NCBI GenBank assembly: GCA_045580405.1
Contig: JAZNNT010000127.1
Span: forward strand, 1-12,961
Length of the DNA stretch: 12,961 bases
Direction of reading: 5' to 3'
Source: SIG452 sp045580405
GTDB taxonomy: Bacteria > Bacillota > Clostridia > UMGS1840
The position numbers and the translations under genes are program-made. Position 1 is the first letter of the stretch. Every line of letters begins with the position of its first letter. Positions 6,578-12,961 of the stretch are shown piece by piece. The notes under the pieces were generated by a model. It had not been told where the DNA came from and made no database searches. It was given only the letters and a program-made list of their open reading frames with translations.

Positions 6578-7653
6578 TATAATTCCTCCTGCTGTTTCTT
6601 CGAGGAACGGTTACAAACTACAACGGCAACCAAAATCGCCAGAACGCCGCCGGTTAATTTCCCGATAACCATTGCAGGAATGGCAACGCCGTCAAATGCC
6701 ATGGTAAAGGCAAGGTGATCTCCCAAAACAAAGGATGCAGAGGTGACAAATGCCATATTGATGATAATACCGCGGGCATTCATTTTTTCCACTAAGGTGA
6801 AGGTGGGAATACTGTTTGCCAAAGAGGAAACAAGCCCCACAACTGATGCTTCATTCATTCCCATTTTCTCTCCTAACCAGGAAAACGGTTTCTGAAGTAA
6901 CCTGGACAGTACGGCAATGAACGGAAATACGCCTGCCAAAATCATAGCAATGCCGGAAACAGTCAGAAAGCCCTCTGTGACGGGAGCCATACCGGGAATT
7001 AACACATAACCCGTTAAATGGGTAAAAATTCCTGCTGCAAGACCAACGGTAATGATAGCAAGCACCACATTGCCGATTCCCTGAAACACTTTCCGAGAAA
7101 ACTCCGGGCAAAAAATAAGTCCCAAACAAGTGAGAAAAGCTACGAGAATGACGGGTAGTAAATTTAAAAGAAGTTCTAAAAAAGGAAAGCCCATAAACAG
7201 TCCCGATGCCAGGCATCCTAAGGGAATGGTGGCAACACCGCATAATATTCCGGTCAACATATCCTTATGATATTCTTTTTTTACCATTTTTAATGCCACA
7301 GGGATGGTAAAGCAGATGGTTACCCCCATCATTGCAGCAACCACAAGCCCGTGAAAACGGCTCCAGGGAGTCTTGGAAAGACTTACCGCGATGGAAGCGC
7401 CCCCCATATCGTTTGCCACGAAGCCACCTAAAAAAGAGGCATCAATGCCAAGCTGTTGACTGATCCAACTGCAGGCAGGAGTCAAAAGGTTTGCCAAGGT
7501 AGGCGCAATGGTAATCATCCCAACCATGGCAACTGCTAAGGTTCCAACAGACAGGATTCCCTTTTCAAATTCTTCTCCGATTTTTAAGTGATTCCCTGTA
7601 ATGCGGTCCAATGCTCCCAAAAGAGCAAAGATACCAAAAATCCATTCCAACAT
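6577..7653 (-). CDS. EutH-family transporter (ethanolamine permease-like), orphan
   Basis: A 358-residue, highly hydrophobic protein with about ten membrane helices, slightly shorter than the roughly 400-residue EutH of enteric bacteria. It shows the family's N-terminal DRITG (16-20), FEKGILSVGTLAVAMVGM (29-46), NDMGG (81-85), IPVALKMV, ATIPLGCLASG (141-151), SIPTF (281-285) and FVLGDHLAFTM (308-318). EutH moves ethanolamine into the cell for microcompartment-based degradation. None of the partner genes (ammonia lyase, shell proteins) is in this window, so the substrate here may differ. Its neighbours are the lactate dehydrogenase/ETF genes upstream and vanZ and ald downstream. AAGGA lies about 10 bases before the ATG. 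A 92-base AT-rich gap with a short tandem repeat separates it from the upstream gene. Family membership is firm, substrate is not. Confidence 0.85.
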   Translation of the reverse strand: MLEWIFGIFALLGALDRITGNHLKIGEEFEKGILSVGTLAVAMVGMITIAPTLANLLTPACSWISQQLGIDASFLGGFVANDMGGASIAVSLSKTPWSRFHGLVVAAMMGVTICFTIPVALKMVKKEYHKDMLTGILCGVATIPLGCLASGLFMGFPFLELLLNLLPVILVAFLTCLGLIFCPEFSRKVFQGIGNVVLAIITVGLAAGIFTHLTGYVLIPGMAPVTEGFLTVSGIAMILAGVFPFIAVLSRLLQKPFSWLGEKMGMNEASVVGLVSSLANSIPTFTLVEKMNARGIIINMAFVTSASFVLGDHLAFTMAFDGVAIPAMVIGKLTGGVLAILVAVVVCNRSSKKQQEEL

Positions 7654-7691
7654 TATATTAGTTCCTTTTCTGATTCCTTAAACAACTAAAA

Positions 7692-7743
7692 TGTCAAAAT
7701 ATCAAACTGTCAAAACTATGAAAAATATCAAAAATATGAAAAA
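7692..7743. repeat. Imperfect 8-9 base tandem repeat in the gap before eutH
   Basis: Six consecutive copies of T(G/A)T(C/G)AAA(A)n begin at 7692, 7700, 7708, 7717, 7726 and 7735, so the period drifts from 8 to 9. The sequence starts two bases beyond the lactate dehydrogenase coding region on one side and ends about 38 bases before the eutH start on the other. On the minus strand it creates two TTGACA boxes (7713-7708 and 7697-7692), neither followed by a good -10 at the right spacing. It contains no stable hairpin, so no terminator is evident here. Confidence 0.65.
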
Positions 7744-7745
7744 GA

Positions 7746-9149
7746 TTAAAAACAGATTTTGCCGGGATTTAAGATGTTTTTGTCGTCAAACACCTTTTTT
7801 ATGCCCTGCATAATGCCAATCGGCACATCACCAAGCTGTTTTTTTAAGTATTCTTTTTTCGCATAGCCGATGCCATGTTCTCCGGAAACCAAACCTCCCA
7901 GTTCTTCTGCTTTTTCATACATTTTATCAAAGCATACGGACAAGGTGTTTTCCCAGTCAGCATCATTCAAACTATCACGACAGATGTATACATGCAAGTT
8001 GCCGTCACCTGCGTGACCGAAGCTGGGAATACGAACTTTTTGTTCCTCTGCCAAGGCATGAGTAAACTTAATAAATTCATCCACACGGTTAACAGGCACC
8101 ACCACGTCGCATTCATCCATTTCAGGTGTGGATGCTTTAATGGCTTCCAAAAATGCACCACGGGCAGACCAAACGGATTTTTTGCGTTCCTCGGTGTCCA
8201 CAATATAGGCATCCAATGCCCCGATAGAAAGACATAAATCTGCCACAGCCTTCATATCCGCATCTACCTGCGACTCAGTATTTCCGTCAAAGGTCAAGAG
8301 GATGTAGGCATCATTTTTCGTATCGGGAAATTTTTTGCCCAGATAGTCTTCTGCAAACAGAATAGTGTCACGAGACATATATTCGATTGCGGTAGGAGTA
8401 ATTTTGGAGCGAAAAATCTGAGGCACCGCCTCAATGGCACTTTTCATATCGGCAAAAGGCACCAACAAAGACAAAGAAACTTTGGGAAGTGCAATTACTT
8501 CCAACACTGCCTCGGTGATAATACACAAGGTTCCTTCAGAACCCACAACCAAATCTTTTAAGCTGTAGCCGGAGCTGTTTTTTGCAACCTTTGCTCCAAG
8601 CTCCACAATTTCTCCATTGGGCATTACCACGGTCAAGGCACGCACATAATCACGGGTAACACCATATTTTACCGCTCTCATCCCGCCTGCATTGGTGGAA
8701 ATATTGCCACCAATGGTAGCAGATTTTTCGCCCGGATCAGGAGGGTATAAAAAGTCGTTTTCTTCCACAAACGCCGCCAGTTCCATCAACAGAACACCGG
8801 GCTGAACGGTTACGGTTAAATTATCGGTATCCAGCTCCAAAATTTTATTCATTTTGGTAGTTTCCATTAAAATGCCGCCACAAATAGGAACGGCAGAGCC
8901 AACCAGTCCGGTACCGCTTCCACGAACGGTAACGGGAATCGTTTTTTGGTATGCCAATTTCATTACTTCGGAAATTTCTTCGGTGGTATGTACACGGATT
9001 AACACCTCGGGCATTTTTTCAATACCACCCAGTTCATCGTGGGCATAGTCGGGGCTGATGGCATCGCCTGTCAACACATTTTCTGCACCTAAAATATCCT
9101 GCAATGCTTTAATATCTTCAAAGGTTACTTTGTTTCTTTCGTTACACAT
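7746..9149 (-). CDS. lctD: FAD-linked D-lactate dehydrogenase subunit of bifurcating LDH/ETF complex (LctD/GlcD family)
   Basis: A 467-residue cytoplasmic flavoprotein that should oxidise D-lactate (or glycolate) to the keto acid and pass electrons to the ETF encoded just upstream. The FAD_binding_4 domain spans about 45-220, with RGSGTGLVGSAVP (76-88), PPDPGEKSATIGGNISTNAGG (136-156) and VVGSEGTL (201-208). The FAD-oxidase C-terminal domain follows, with HAGDGNLHVY (379-388), GEHGIG (423-428) and NPGKI near the end. The frame extends to 9176, but that form's first codons are the Shine-Dalgarno itself; the ATG at 9149 has AAGGAGG 9 bases upstream and overlaps the etfA stop by 8 bases. A glycolate dehydrogenase is the main alternative, but adjacency to a ferredoxin-type EtfA favours lactate, as in Acetobacterium LctD. 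The gene symbol follows that analogy. Confidence 0.87.
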   Translation of the reverse strand: MCNERNKVTFEDIKALQDILGAENVLTGDAISPDYAHDELGGIEKMPEVLIRVHTTEEISEVMKLAYQKTIPVTVRGSGTGLVGSAVPICGGILMETTKMNKILELDTDNLTVTVQPGVLLMELAAFVEENDFLYPPDPGEKSATIGGNISTNAGGMRAVKYGVTRDYVRALTVVMPNGEIVELGAKVAKNSSGYSLKDLVVGSEGTLCIITEAVLEVIALPKVSLSLLVPFADMKSAIEAVPQIFRSKITPTAIEYMSRDTILFAEDYLGKKFPDTKNDAYILLTFDGNTESQVDADMKAVADLCLSIGALDAYIVDTEERKKSVWSARGAFLEAIKASTPEMDECDVVVPVNRVDEFIKFTHALAEEQKVRIPSFGHAGDGNLHVYICRDSLNDADWENTLSVCFDKMYEKAEELGGLVSGEHGIGYAKKEYLKKQLGDVPIGIMQGIKKVFDDKNILNPGKICF

Positions 9150-10338
9150 TTGCTTCGCCCTCCTTGATGTTTGCAATCAGTTGAGGTAAAATTTCAGTCA
9201 CATCTCCCACAATGGCATAGTGTGCCACGTCAAAAATGGGAGCAGAGGGATCGGTATTGACCGCTACAATACAATCGGAGGCTTTCATGCCTGCGGCAAA
9301 CTGAACAGCACCGGAAATGCCCAGACAAATGATAAATTTCGGTTTTACGGTTCTGCCGGAAAGACCAATCTGATGCTTGGCATCCATAATGTTTGCTTCC
9401 ACCAGCGGTCTGGTACAAGCCAATACACCGCCAAGCAAATCAGCAAGTTCCTTTGCCTGATTGCGAAGTGCTTCACTCATAGCACCTCTGCCAACAGCCA
9501 CCACCACGTCCGCTTCGGAAATGTCAATATCTTTGGGTTTATCCACGGTAGAAAGCACAGAAATAGCAGAGGAAAGCTTTTCGGTTGCAATGTCCATGGA
9601 AACAATTTCACCCTTCGCTTCCCGGGTGGGAGCAGGTTCTGAGAACACTTTATAACGGACGGTACAGAACTGAGGACGGGTATCCGGCGAAATAATCTGC
9701 GCCATAATGTTACCGCCGAATGCAGGACGAATCTGCACCAAATCCGTATTTTCTTTCATTTCTAAAACGGTGCAGTCTGCGGTTAACCCTGCTCGCTGTC
9801 TTGCAGCCACCCGAGGTGCCAGCTGACGACCTAAATTGGTGGCGCCAACCAACACGGAGGAGGGTTTTATTTTTTCAATAAAATCACAGAAACAAGCGGT
9901 ATAAGGCTCAATCCGAAAATCCTTAAGCTCCGCTTTGTCATACACAAAGACCTGATCCACTCCGTAGTGCAATAGTTTTTCTGCACTGTTTCCAATGGAG
10001 GCACCCATCATCAGCGCATATACGGGGTGACCGGTCACTTTGGCAAGTTCCGCCGCTTTTCCCAAAAGCTCATAGGTTACACGGTGAATTTTTCCTGCCA
10101 TATGCTCCACGTAGACACAAATCCCCTTCCAAAGGGATTTGTCCACACTTTTTTTCACATCTTCTTCGTAAGTTACCACACCGCCTGATTTTTTGACGCA
10201 AAGCTTACACATTTTGCAGGCGGAGGAAATATCTAATTTATCATTTTCATATAAAATTGCACCAAAGGGGCAAAGGGACTGAATTTGGGGAGCATTTTCT
10301 TTGGTAACAAGATTCTGATTGATTACTAATTTTCCCAT
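9142..10338 (-). CDS. etfA: Electron transfer flavoprotein alpha subunit with N-terminal [4Fe-4S] domain (LctC-like)
   Basis: A 398-residue ETF alpha subunit, longer than the classic form (about 320) because of an N-terminal half-ferredoxin. C23 (SLCPFGAI) and C41/C44/C47 (CKMCKLC) can hold one [4Fe-4S] cluster. The ETF alpha N-terminal domain spans about 72-250. The FAD-binding C-terminal domain carries GRGAMSEA (283-290), GLSGRTVKPKFIICLGISGA (325-344) and NTDPSAPIF (361-369). In bifurcating lactate dehydrogenases this subunit carries the electron-carrying FAD and is thought to receive ferredoxin electrons. A GTG at 10341 directly precedes the ATG at 10338; I chose ATG, which has GAGG about 8 bases upstream. 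The gene starts 15 bases after etfB and overlaps lctD by 8 bases, supporting a fixed complex. Confidence 0.93.
   Translation of the reverse strand: MGKLVINQNLVTKENAPQIQSLCPFGAILYENDKLDISSACKMCKLCVKKSGGVVTYEEDVKKSVDKSLWKGICVYVEHMAGKIHRVTYELLGKAAELAKVTGHPVYALMMGASIGNSAEKLLHYGVDQVFVYDKAELKDFRIEPYTACFCDFIEKIKPSSVLVGATNLGRQLAPRVAARQRAGLTADCTVLEMKENTDLVQIRPAFGGNIMAQIISPDTRPQFCTVRYKVFSEPAPTREAKGEIVSMDIATEKLSSAISVLSTVDKPKDIDISEADVVVAVGRGAMSEALRNQAKELADLLGGVLACTRPLVEANIMDAKHQIGLSGRTVKPKFIICLGISGAVQFAAGMKASDCIVAVNTDPSAPIFDVAHYAIVGDVTEILPQLIANIKEGEANV
9159..9165 (-). promoter_or_regulatory. Shine-Dalgarno site inside etfA that sets the lctD start
   Basis: AAGGAGG on the minus strand lies in the last codons of etfA, 9 bases before the ATG at 9149. 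Because the in-frame ATG at 9176 is upstream of this site, the longer start is unlikely. The arrangement (site inside the upstream gene, ATGTGTAA overlap) is typical of translational coupling and equal subunit supply. Confidence 0.75.
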
Positions 10339-10353
10339 CACACTTCCCCCTCT

Positions 10354-11142
10354 CTACACCAGTTTCCGATTACGGATTAACTGATACAAACCTGCTGCCT
10401 GCTGGGTAGAATCCCCGGAAATTGTGTGTTTTTCGGCATTCTTTTCCGGCGGAAAAATCCGTTCCACCTGGGTGGCAGAGCCTGAAAGCCCGTAATGGTC
10501 GGGATTCTGATCTGAAAAGTCGGAGAAGGTGTAAATATTGATAAGATCATCGGTAACGGTTTGTAACACCTTATAAGACGGCAGTCTGGGAGAATTAATG
10601 TCTCCGTCTACGGAAAGTAAGCAAGGAAGCTTTACCTTCATAGTGGCAACCTTATCGTCTAAGGATGCAGCTACCGTAATATCCTCTGCCGTCACATCCG
10701 CAACAGACAACACATTTGCCACATTGGGAATCCCCAAAAATTCAGACACCTCGGCACCAACCTGAGCGGTATCACCATCAGTAGTCTGTTTCCCGCAAAG
10801 GATGATATCATACTCCCCTGCTTTTTGAATACCCTGGGAAATGGTGTATGCAGTTGCCAAAACATCTGCCCCTGCAAATTTTCTGTCAGAGAGAACAGAA
10901 CCTTTCTTGATACCCATACAAATAGCCTCGGTAATAATACTTTTTGCCTGAGGAGGCCCCATGGTGATAACCTCCACAGTTCCGCCGTACTGCTCAGTTA
11001 ACGACAGTGCTGTTTCAATTGCATATAAATCGTAGGGATTCATTTTGCTCTGAATCCCATCTCTTTTTAATACGCCGGTTACCGGATCTACTTCCACATT
11101 GGAAGAACCTGGCACTTGTTTAATACAAACCAGAATTTTCAT
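10354..11142 (-). CDS. etfB: Electron transfer flavoprotein beta subunit (bifurcating type, LctB-like)
   Basis: A 262-residue cytoplasmic ETF beta subunit of standard length. It begins with the family's MKILVCIKQVPGS and shows NPYDLYAIE (35-43), ITMGPPQAK (59-67) and the nucleotide-binding CGKQTTDGDTAQVGAEV (116-132). DGDTAQVG is characteristic of the ETF class that binds the bifurcating FAD and NAD in this subunit rather than AMP. With the adjacent EtfA and lactate dehydrogenase it should form a complex coupling lactate oxidation, NAD+ reduction and ferredoxin oxidation. AAGGAG is about 7 bases before the ATG. It starts 25 bases after the hydrolase stop, so it may share that transcript; I saw no consensus promoter in so short a gap. 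The stop is TAG. Confidence 0.94.
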   Translation of the reverse strand: MKILVCIKQVPGSSNVEVDPVTGVLKRDGIQSKMNPYDLYAIETALSLTEQYGGTVEVITMGPPQAKSIITEAICMGIKKGSVLSDRKFAGADVLATAYTISQGIQKAGEYDIILCGKQTTDGDTAQVGAEVSEFLGIPNVANVLSVADVTAEDITVAASLDDKVATMKVKLPCLLSVDGDINSPRLPSYKVLQTVTDDLINIYTFSDFSDQNPDHYGLSGSATQVERIFPPEKNAEKHTISGDSTQQAAGLYQLIRNRKLV

Positions 11143-11167
11143 AAAGGTCTCCTTTTCGTTGTTGTCA

Positions 11168-11968
11168 TTACAAAGTTTTCATCCAAAGGACTGCCTGCTC
11201 TACCCAACGGCTGATATTTTCGCCGATATGATAATCAGCCTGACCTGTAATTTCATTTCCTAATCCAAAGCCGTGCCTTCTGTGCGGATAGATATGCAGT
11301 TCAAAAGGAACATTTGCTTTGCGGTATGCCGTTGCCAAAATGAGTGAGTTCTCCACGGGAACGGCGTCATCTGCACCACCATGCACAATGAAGGCCGGAA
11401 CCGTGTTTTCATCCACCAGATTTTCTAAGCTGACCGACGCCAGTTCTTCTTTGGTAGGATTTTGAGTACAGAGTAAATTCTTAAAACTATCCTGATGAGA
11501 ATATGCAGGGTCTCCCGTTACCACAGGATACATCAAGATAACACCTTTTGGCTTGTTATAGCCATAGGGCATGGGAACTGCTTGCTGCAGTTCTTCCCTC
11601 ATCCACATGGTCGCCAACGTACCGCATAAGTGTCCGCCGGCAGAAAAACCAAGTGCATACACTTCTTCCGGGTCGATACCGTATTCTTCGGCATGGTCAC
11701 GGATATGCTTCATTGCTTTGGTTGCCTGAATCAACTGGTCGGGGAATTTGTTTTTCATCTTGTTTACGGAGTACCGAAGCACGAATGCGTTAAATCCGTG
11801 TGGCAAAAACGCTTGCGCAACCGGATCCCCTTCCACAAAGTTATCCAAAAATTCATATCCGCCACCGGGCAGAATCAAAATGGCTTTTCGCCGGTACCAG
11901 GGATTCTGGTCGCAAATATAGGTCCAGAGTTCTGCTTGATCGTCTATCATAATTTTGTCAAATTTCAT
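11168..11968 (-). CDS. Alpha/beta hydrolase, carbohydrate-esterase-like
   Basis: A 266-residue alpha/beta-fold serine hydrolase without signal peptide, so probably cytoplasmic. The oxyanion-hole motif PGGGY is at 34-38, the nucleophile elbow GFSAGG at 107-112 (S109), the acid D200 in HGGADDAVP, and the base H232 in RRHGFG. This layout matches the acetyl-xylan-esterase/BD-FAE-like group that removes acyl groups from sugars, though peptidase- or lipase-like relatives share it and the substrate is open. AAGGAG lies 9 bases before the ATG. It follows the TIM-barrel gene by 15 bases and precedes etfB by 25. The pairing with a sugar isomerase supports a role in carbohydrate processing and does not obviously belong with lactate oxidation. 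Confidence 0.87.
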   Translation of the reverse strand: MKFDKIMIDDQAELWTYICDQNPWYRRKAILILPGGGYEFLDNFVEGDPVAQAFLPHGFNAFVLRYSVNKMKNKFPDQLIQATKAMKHIRDHAEEYGIDPEEVYALGFSAGGHLCGTLATMWMREELQQAVPMPYGYNKPKGVILMYPVVTGDPAYSHQDSFKNLLCTQNPTKEELASVSLENLVDENTVPAFIVHGGADDAVPVENSLILATAYRKANVPFELHIYPHRRHGFGLGNEITGQADYHIGENISRWVEQAVLWMKTL

Positions 11969-11983
11969 AGTTGCTATCTCCTT

Positions 11984-12892
11984 TTATTCTTCGTAGACTC
12001 CATAAGCGGAAAGTATATATCGGCACACCGAATGCATTAAAGAAAGCGACTCTTTTTTCAGTGCCAAATCAATATTTTGCAACACACCATCAGGGGCATG
12101 ATGGCGGTATTGGAAAAAGTTCTTGATTTCCAATGTGAAATATCCGGAATATCCAGACCGAACCAACCCTCTCATCAAGGAATCTGCATTCAGGGTCCCC
12201 ATAAAAGGAACCAGATGCTCATCCTTTTCCCCGTTATTATCATGAACATGAATCGCTTTTAAATTAGCACCCAACTCCAGAATTTCTTTTTCATGATCAA
12301 TGCCGTCGATATTGGCGTGTCCCACATCCCACACGGCTCCGAATAAAGGATGGTTCATATAGGAAACCAAAGCATTCAAATCCTTCGCCAATATCGGAAA
12401 ATAACATCCCTTTGGACAATGTCTGAAGGTGGTATTTTCAAATAAAATATGTACCTGATACTGTTCCATTGCAGGAATCAAAGCTTGAAAATACGGCTTG
12501 TTCGCCTCAAAATATGCTTCTTGGTCATTTGGATATTTATATTGCAGAAAAAAACCGGAATGAACCACCATATTAGAGATTCCCAGAATGCTGCACGCCT
12601 CAATGGCACGAATCGTGGCACGAATCCCCCTATCGGATGTGTAGTCTCCTCGGATAACCACATCCGGAGCGTGTGCCTGCACAAAACGGATTCCCAAAGC
12701 GTCTGCCGTTTGCTTAATATTTGTTACAGTATCCCTCCAGCTGTCTGACATCAGCCAATGGTCGGGTTCGTCCAATGCATTTCCAAAGTTGTAATCCAAA
12801 TACCGAAATCCCGCGTCCGCACAAACAGATATCACCTGTTCAGGTGTGTCAACAAAAGGCTGTATCCCTCTCGTAGTTGTTGCTATTTTCAT
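11984..12892 (-). CDS. TIM-barrel sugar-phosphate isomerase/epimerase family protein
   Basis: A 302-residue protein of the xylose-isomerase-like TIM-barrel family (AP_endonuc_2), whose members isomerise or epimerise sugars and polyols using a divalent metal. Candidate metal and active-site residues lie at barrel-strand ends: H74 (QAHAP), H111 (VVHSG), E152 (FENT), D189 and H192 (WDVGHAN), H215/H217 (HVHDN) and E255 (TLEIK). The E/D/H/E set is complete, so the enzyme should be active. Substrate cannot be assigned; members act on ketoses, inositols or hydroxypyruvate. It starts MKIATTTRG at an ATG with AAGGA about 10 bases upstream. It begins 21 bases after the preceding partial gene and is followed 15 bases later by the hydrolase gene, consistent with one operon. 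Confidence 0.86.
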   Translation of the reverse strand: MKIATTTRGIQPFVDTPEQVISVCADAGFRYLDYNFGNALDEPDHWLMSDSWRDTVTNIKQTADALGIRFVQAHAPDVVIRGDYTSDRGIRATIRAIEACSILGISNMVVHSGFFLQYKYPNDQEAYFEANKPYFQALIPAMEQYQVHILFENTTFRHCPKGCYFPILAKDLNALVSYMNHPLFGAVWDVGHANIDGIDHEKEILELGANLKAIHVHDNNGEKDEHLVPFMGTLNADSLMRGLVRSGYSGYFTLEIKNFFQYRHHAPDGVLQNIDLALKKESLSLMHSVCRYILSAYGVYEE

Positions 12893-12913
12893 CGTAAATG
12901 TCCTTTTTTTCGT

Positions 12914-12961
12914 TTACTTGTTGTCAAACATCCATTTCATCACATACTGAATGTATTCATC
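12914..12961 (-). CDS. C-terminal end of an unidentified gene (cut by window edge)
   Basis: From the right edge, an open frame of 15 codons, DEYIQYVMKWMFDNK, ends in TAA at 12914-12916. The stop is 21 bases before the TIM-barrel start, matching the spacing of the other genes here, and amphipathic, lysine-ended residues look like a real protein C-terminus. No family can be recognised from so little. If real, it is the next gene upstream in the same transcript. Confidence 0.45.
   Translation of the reverse strand, partial: DEYIQYVMKWMFDNK

Noticed and set aside
7692..7743. Possible CRISPR-like repeats
   Set aside because: Units are only 8-9 bases, lack unique spacers and have no cas genes nearby; this is a short tandem repeat.
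7654..7745. Promoter for eutH using the TTGACA boxes
   Set aside because: No acceptable -10 at 16-18 bases from either box; the best alternatives match only four of six bases in each element, so I do not call it.
7875..8237. Plus-strand open frame inside the lactate dehydrogenase
   Set aside because: Antisense shadow of a conserved flavoprotein domain, with no promoter or ribosome site.
9150..9176. Earlier ATG for the lactate dehydrogenase
   Set aside because: The Shine-Dalgarno site lies within these codons, so initiation should be at 9149.
9220..9642. Plus-strand open frame inside etfA
   Set aside because: Antisense shadow of the conserved FAD-binding domain; residue usage is typical of a complementary strand.

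Overview
The window looks like chromosomal DNA from a low-to-moderate GC anaerobic Firmicute, most likely a gut-type Clostridia member. I base this on strong AAGGAG/AGGAGG Shine-Dalgarno sites before nearly every gene, sigma-A promoters, an S-layer-homology (SLH) surface protein, and a clostridial electron-bifurcating D-lactate dehydrogenase/ETF set. All 14 coding regions (12 complete, one cut at each edge) lie on the minus strand, so transcription runs from high to low coordinates. No gap exceeds about 160 bases, and no tRNA, rRNA, CRISPR array, insertion sequence or phage gene was seen.

Right part (12961 to 7746), in transcription order: the last codons of an unknown gene, a TIM-barrel sugar-phosphate isomerase/epimerase, an alpha/beta hydrolase (esterase type), etfB, etfA with an N-terminal half-ferredoxin domain, and a GlcD/LctD-type FAD dehydrogenase. 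Gaps are 15 to 25 bases and etfA overlaps the dehydrogenase gene by 8 bases, so this looks like one operon. The last three genes match the LctBCD bifurcating lactate dehydrogenase of Acetobacterium woodii: lactate oxidation by NAD+ is driven by simultaneous oxidation of reduced ferredoxin. No lactate permease or racemase gene is visible.

Middle (7745 to 4893): an AT-rich imperfect tandem repeat with an 8-9 base period, then an orphan EutH-family transporter and a VanZ-like membrane protein joined by a TAATG stop/start. Alanine dehydrogenase follows behind its own consensus promoter and ends in an AT-rich hairpin terminator. Pyruvate made by the lactate dehydrogenase could be aminated to alanine; that link is inferred from gene order.

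Left part (4892 to 1): a second strong promoter, whose -35 box lies inside the alanine dehydrogenase terminator, drives a cytoplasmic GH13 alpha-glucan hydrolase. Three related half-sites just after the -10 box form a candidate operator. Downstream come a four-knuckle zinc-ribbon protein, a YgjV-like membrane protein, a histidine phosphatase, a D-2-hydroxyacid dehydrogenase and a secreted SLH protein cut by the window edge. Short gaps suggest co-transcription.

Nothing here amounts to a clearly new defence or mobile system. The most unusual points are the lactate/ETF-EutH-alanine neighbourhood, the compact terminator/promoter/operator region at 4850-4935, and the short tandem repeat at 7692-7743.
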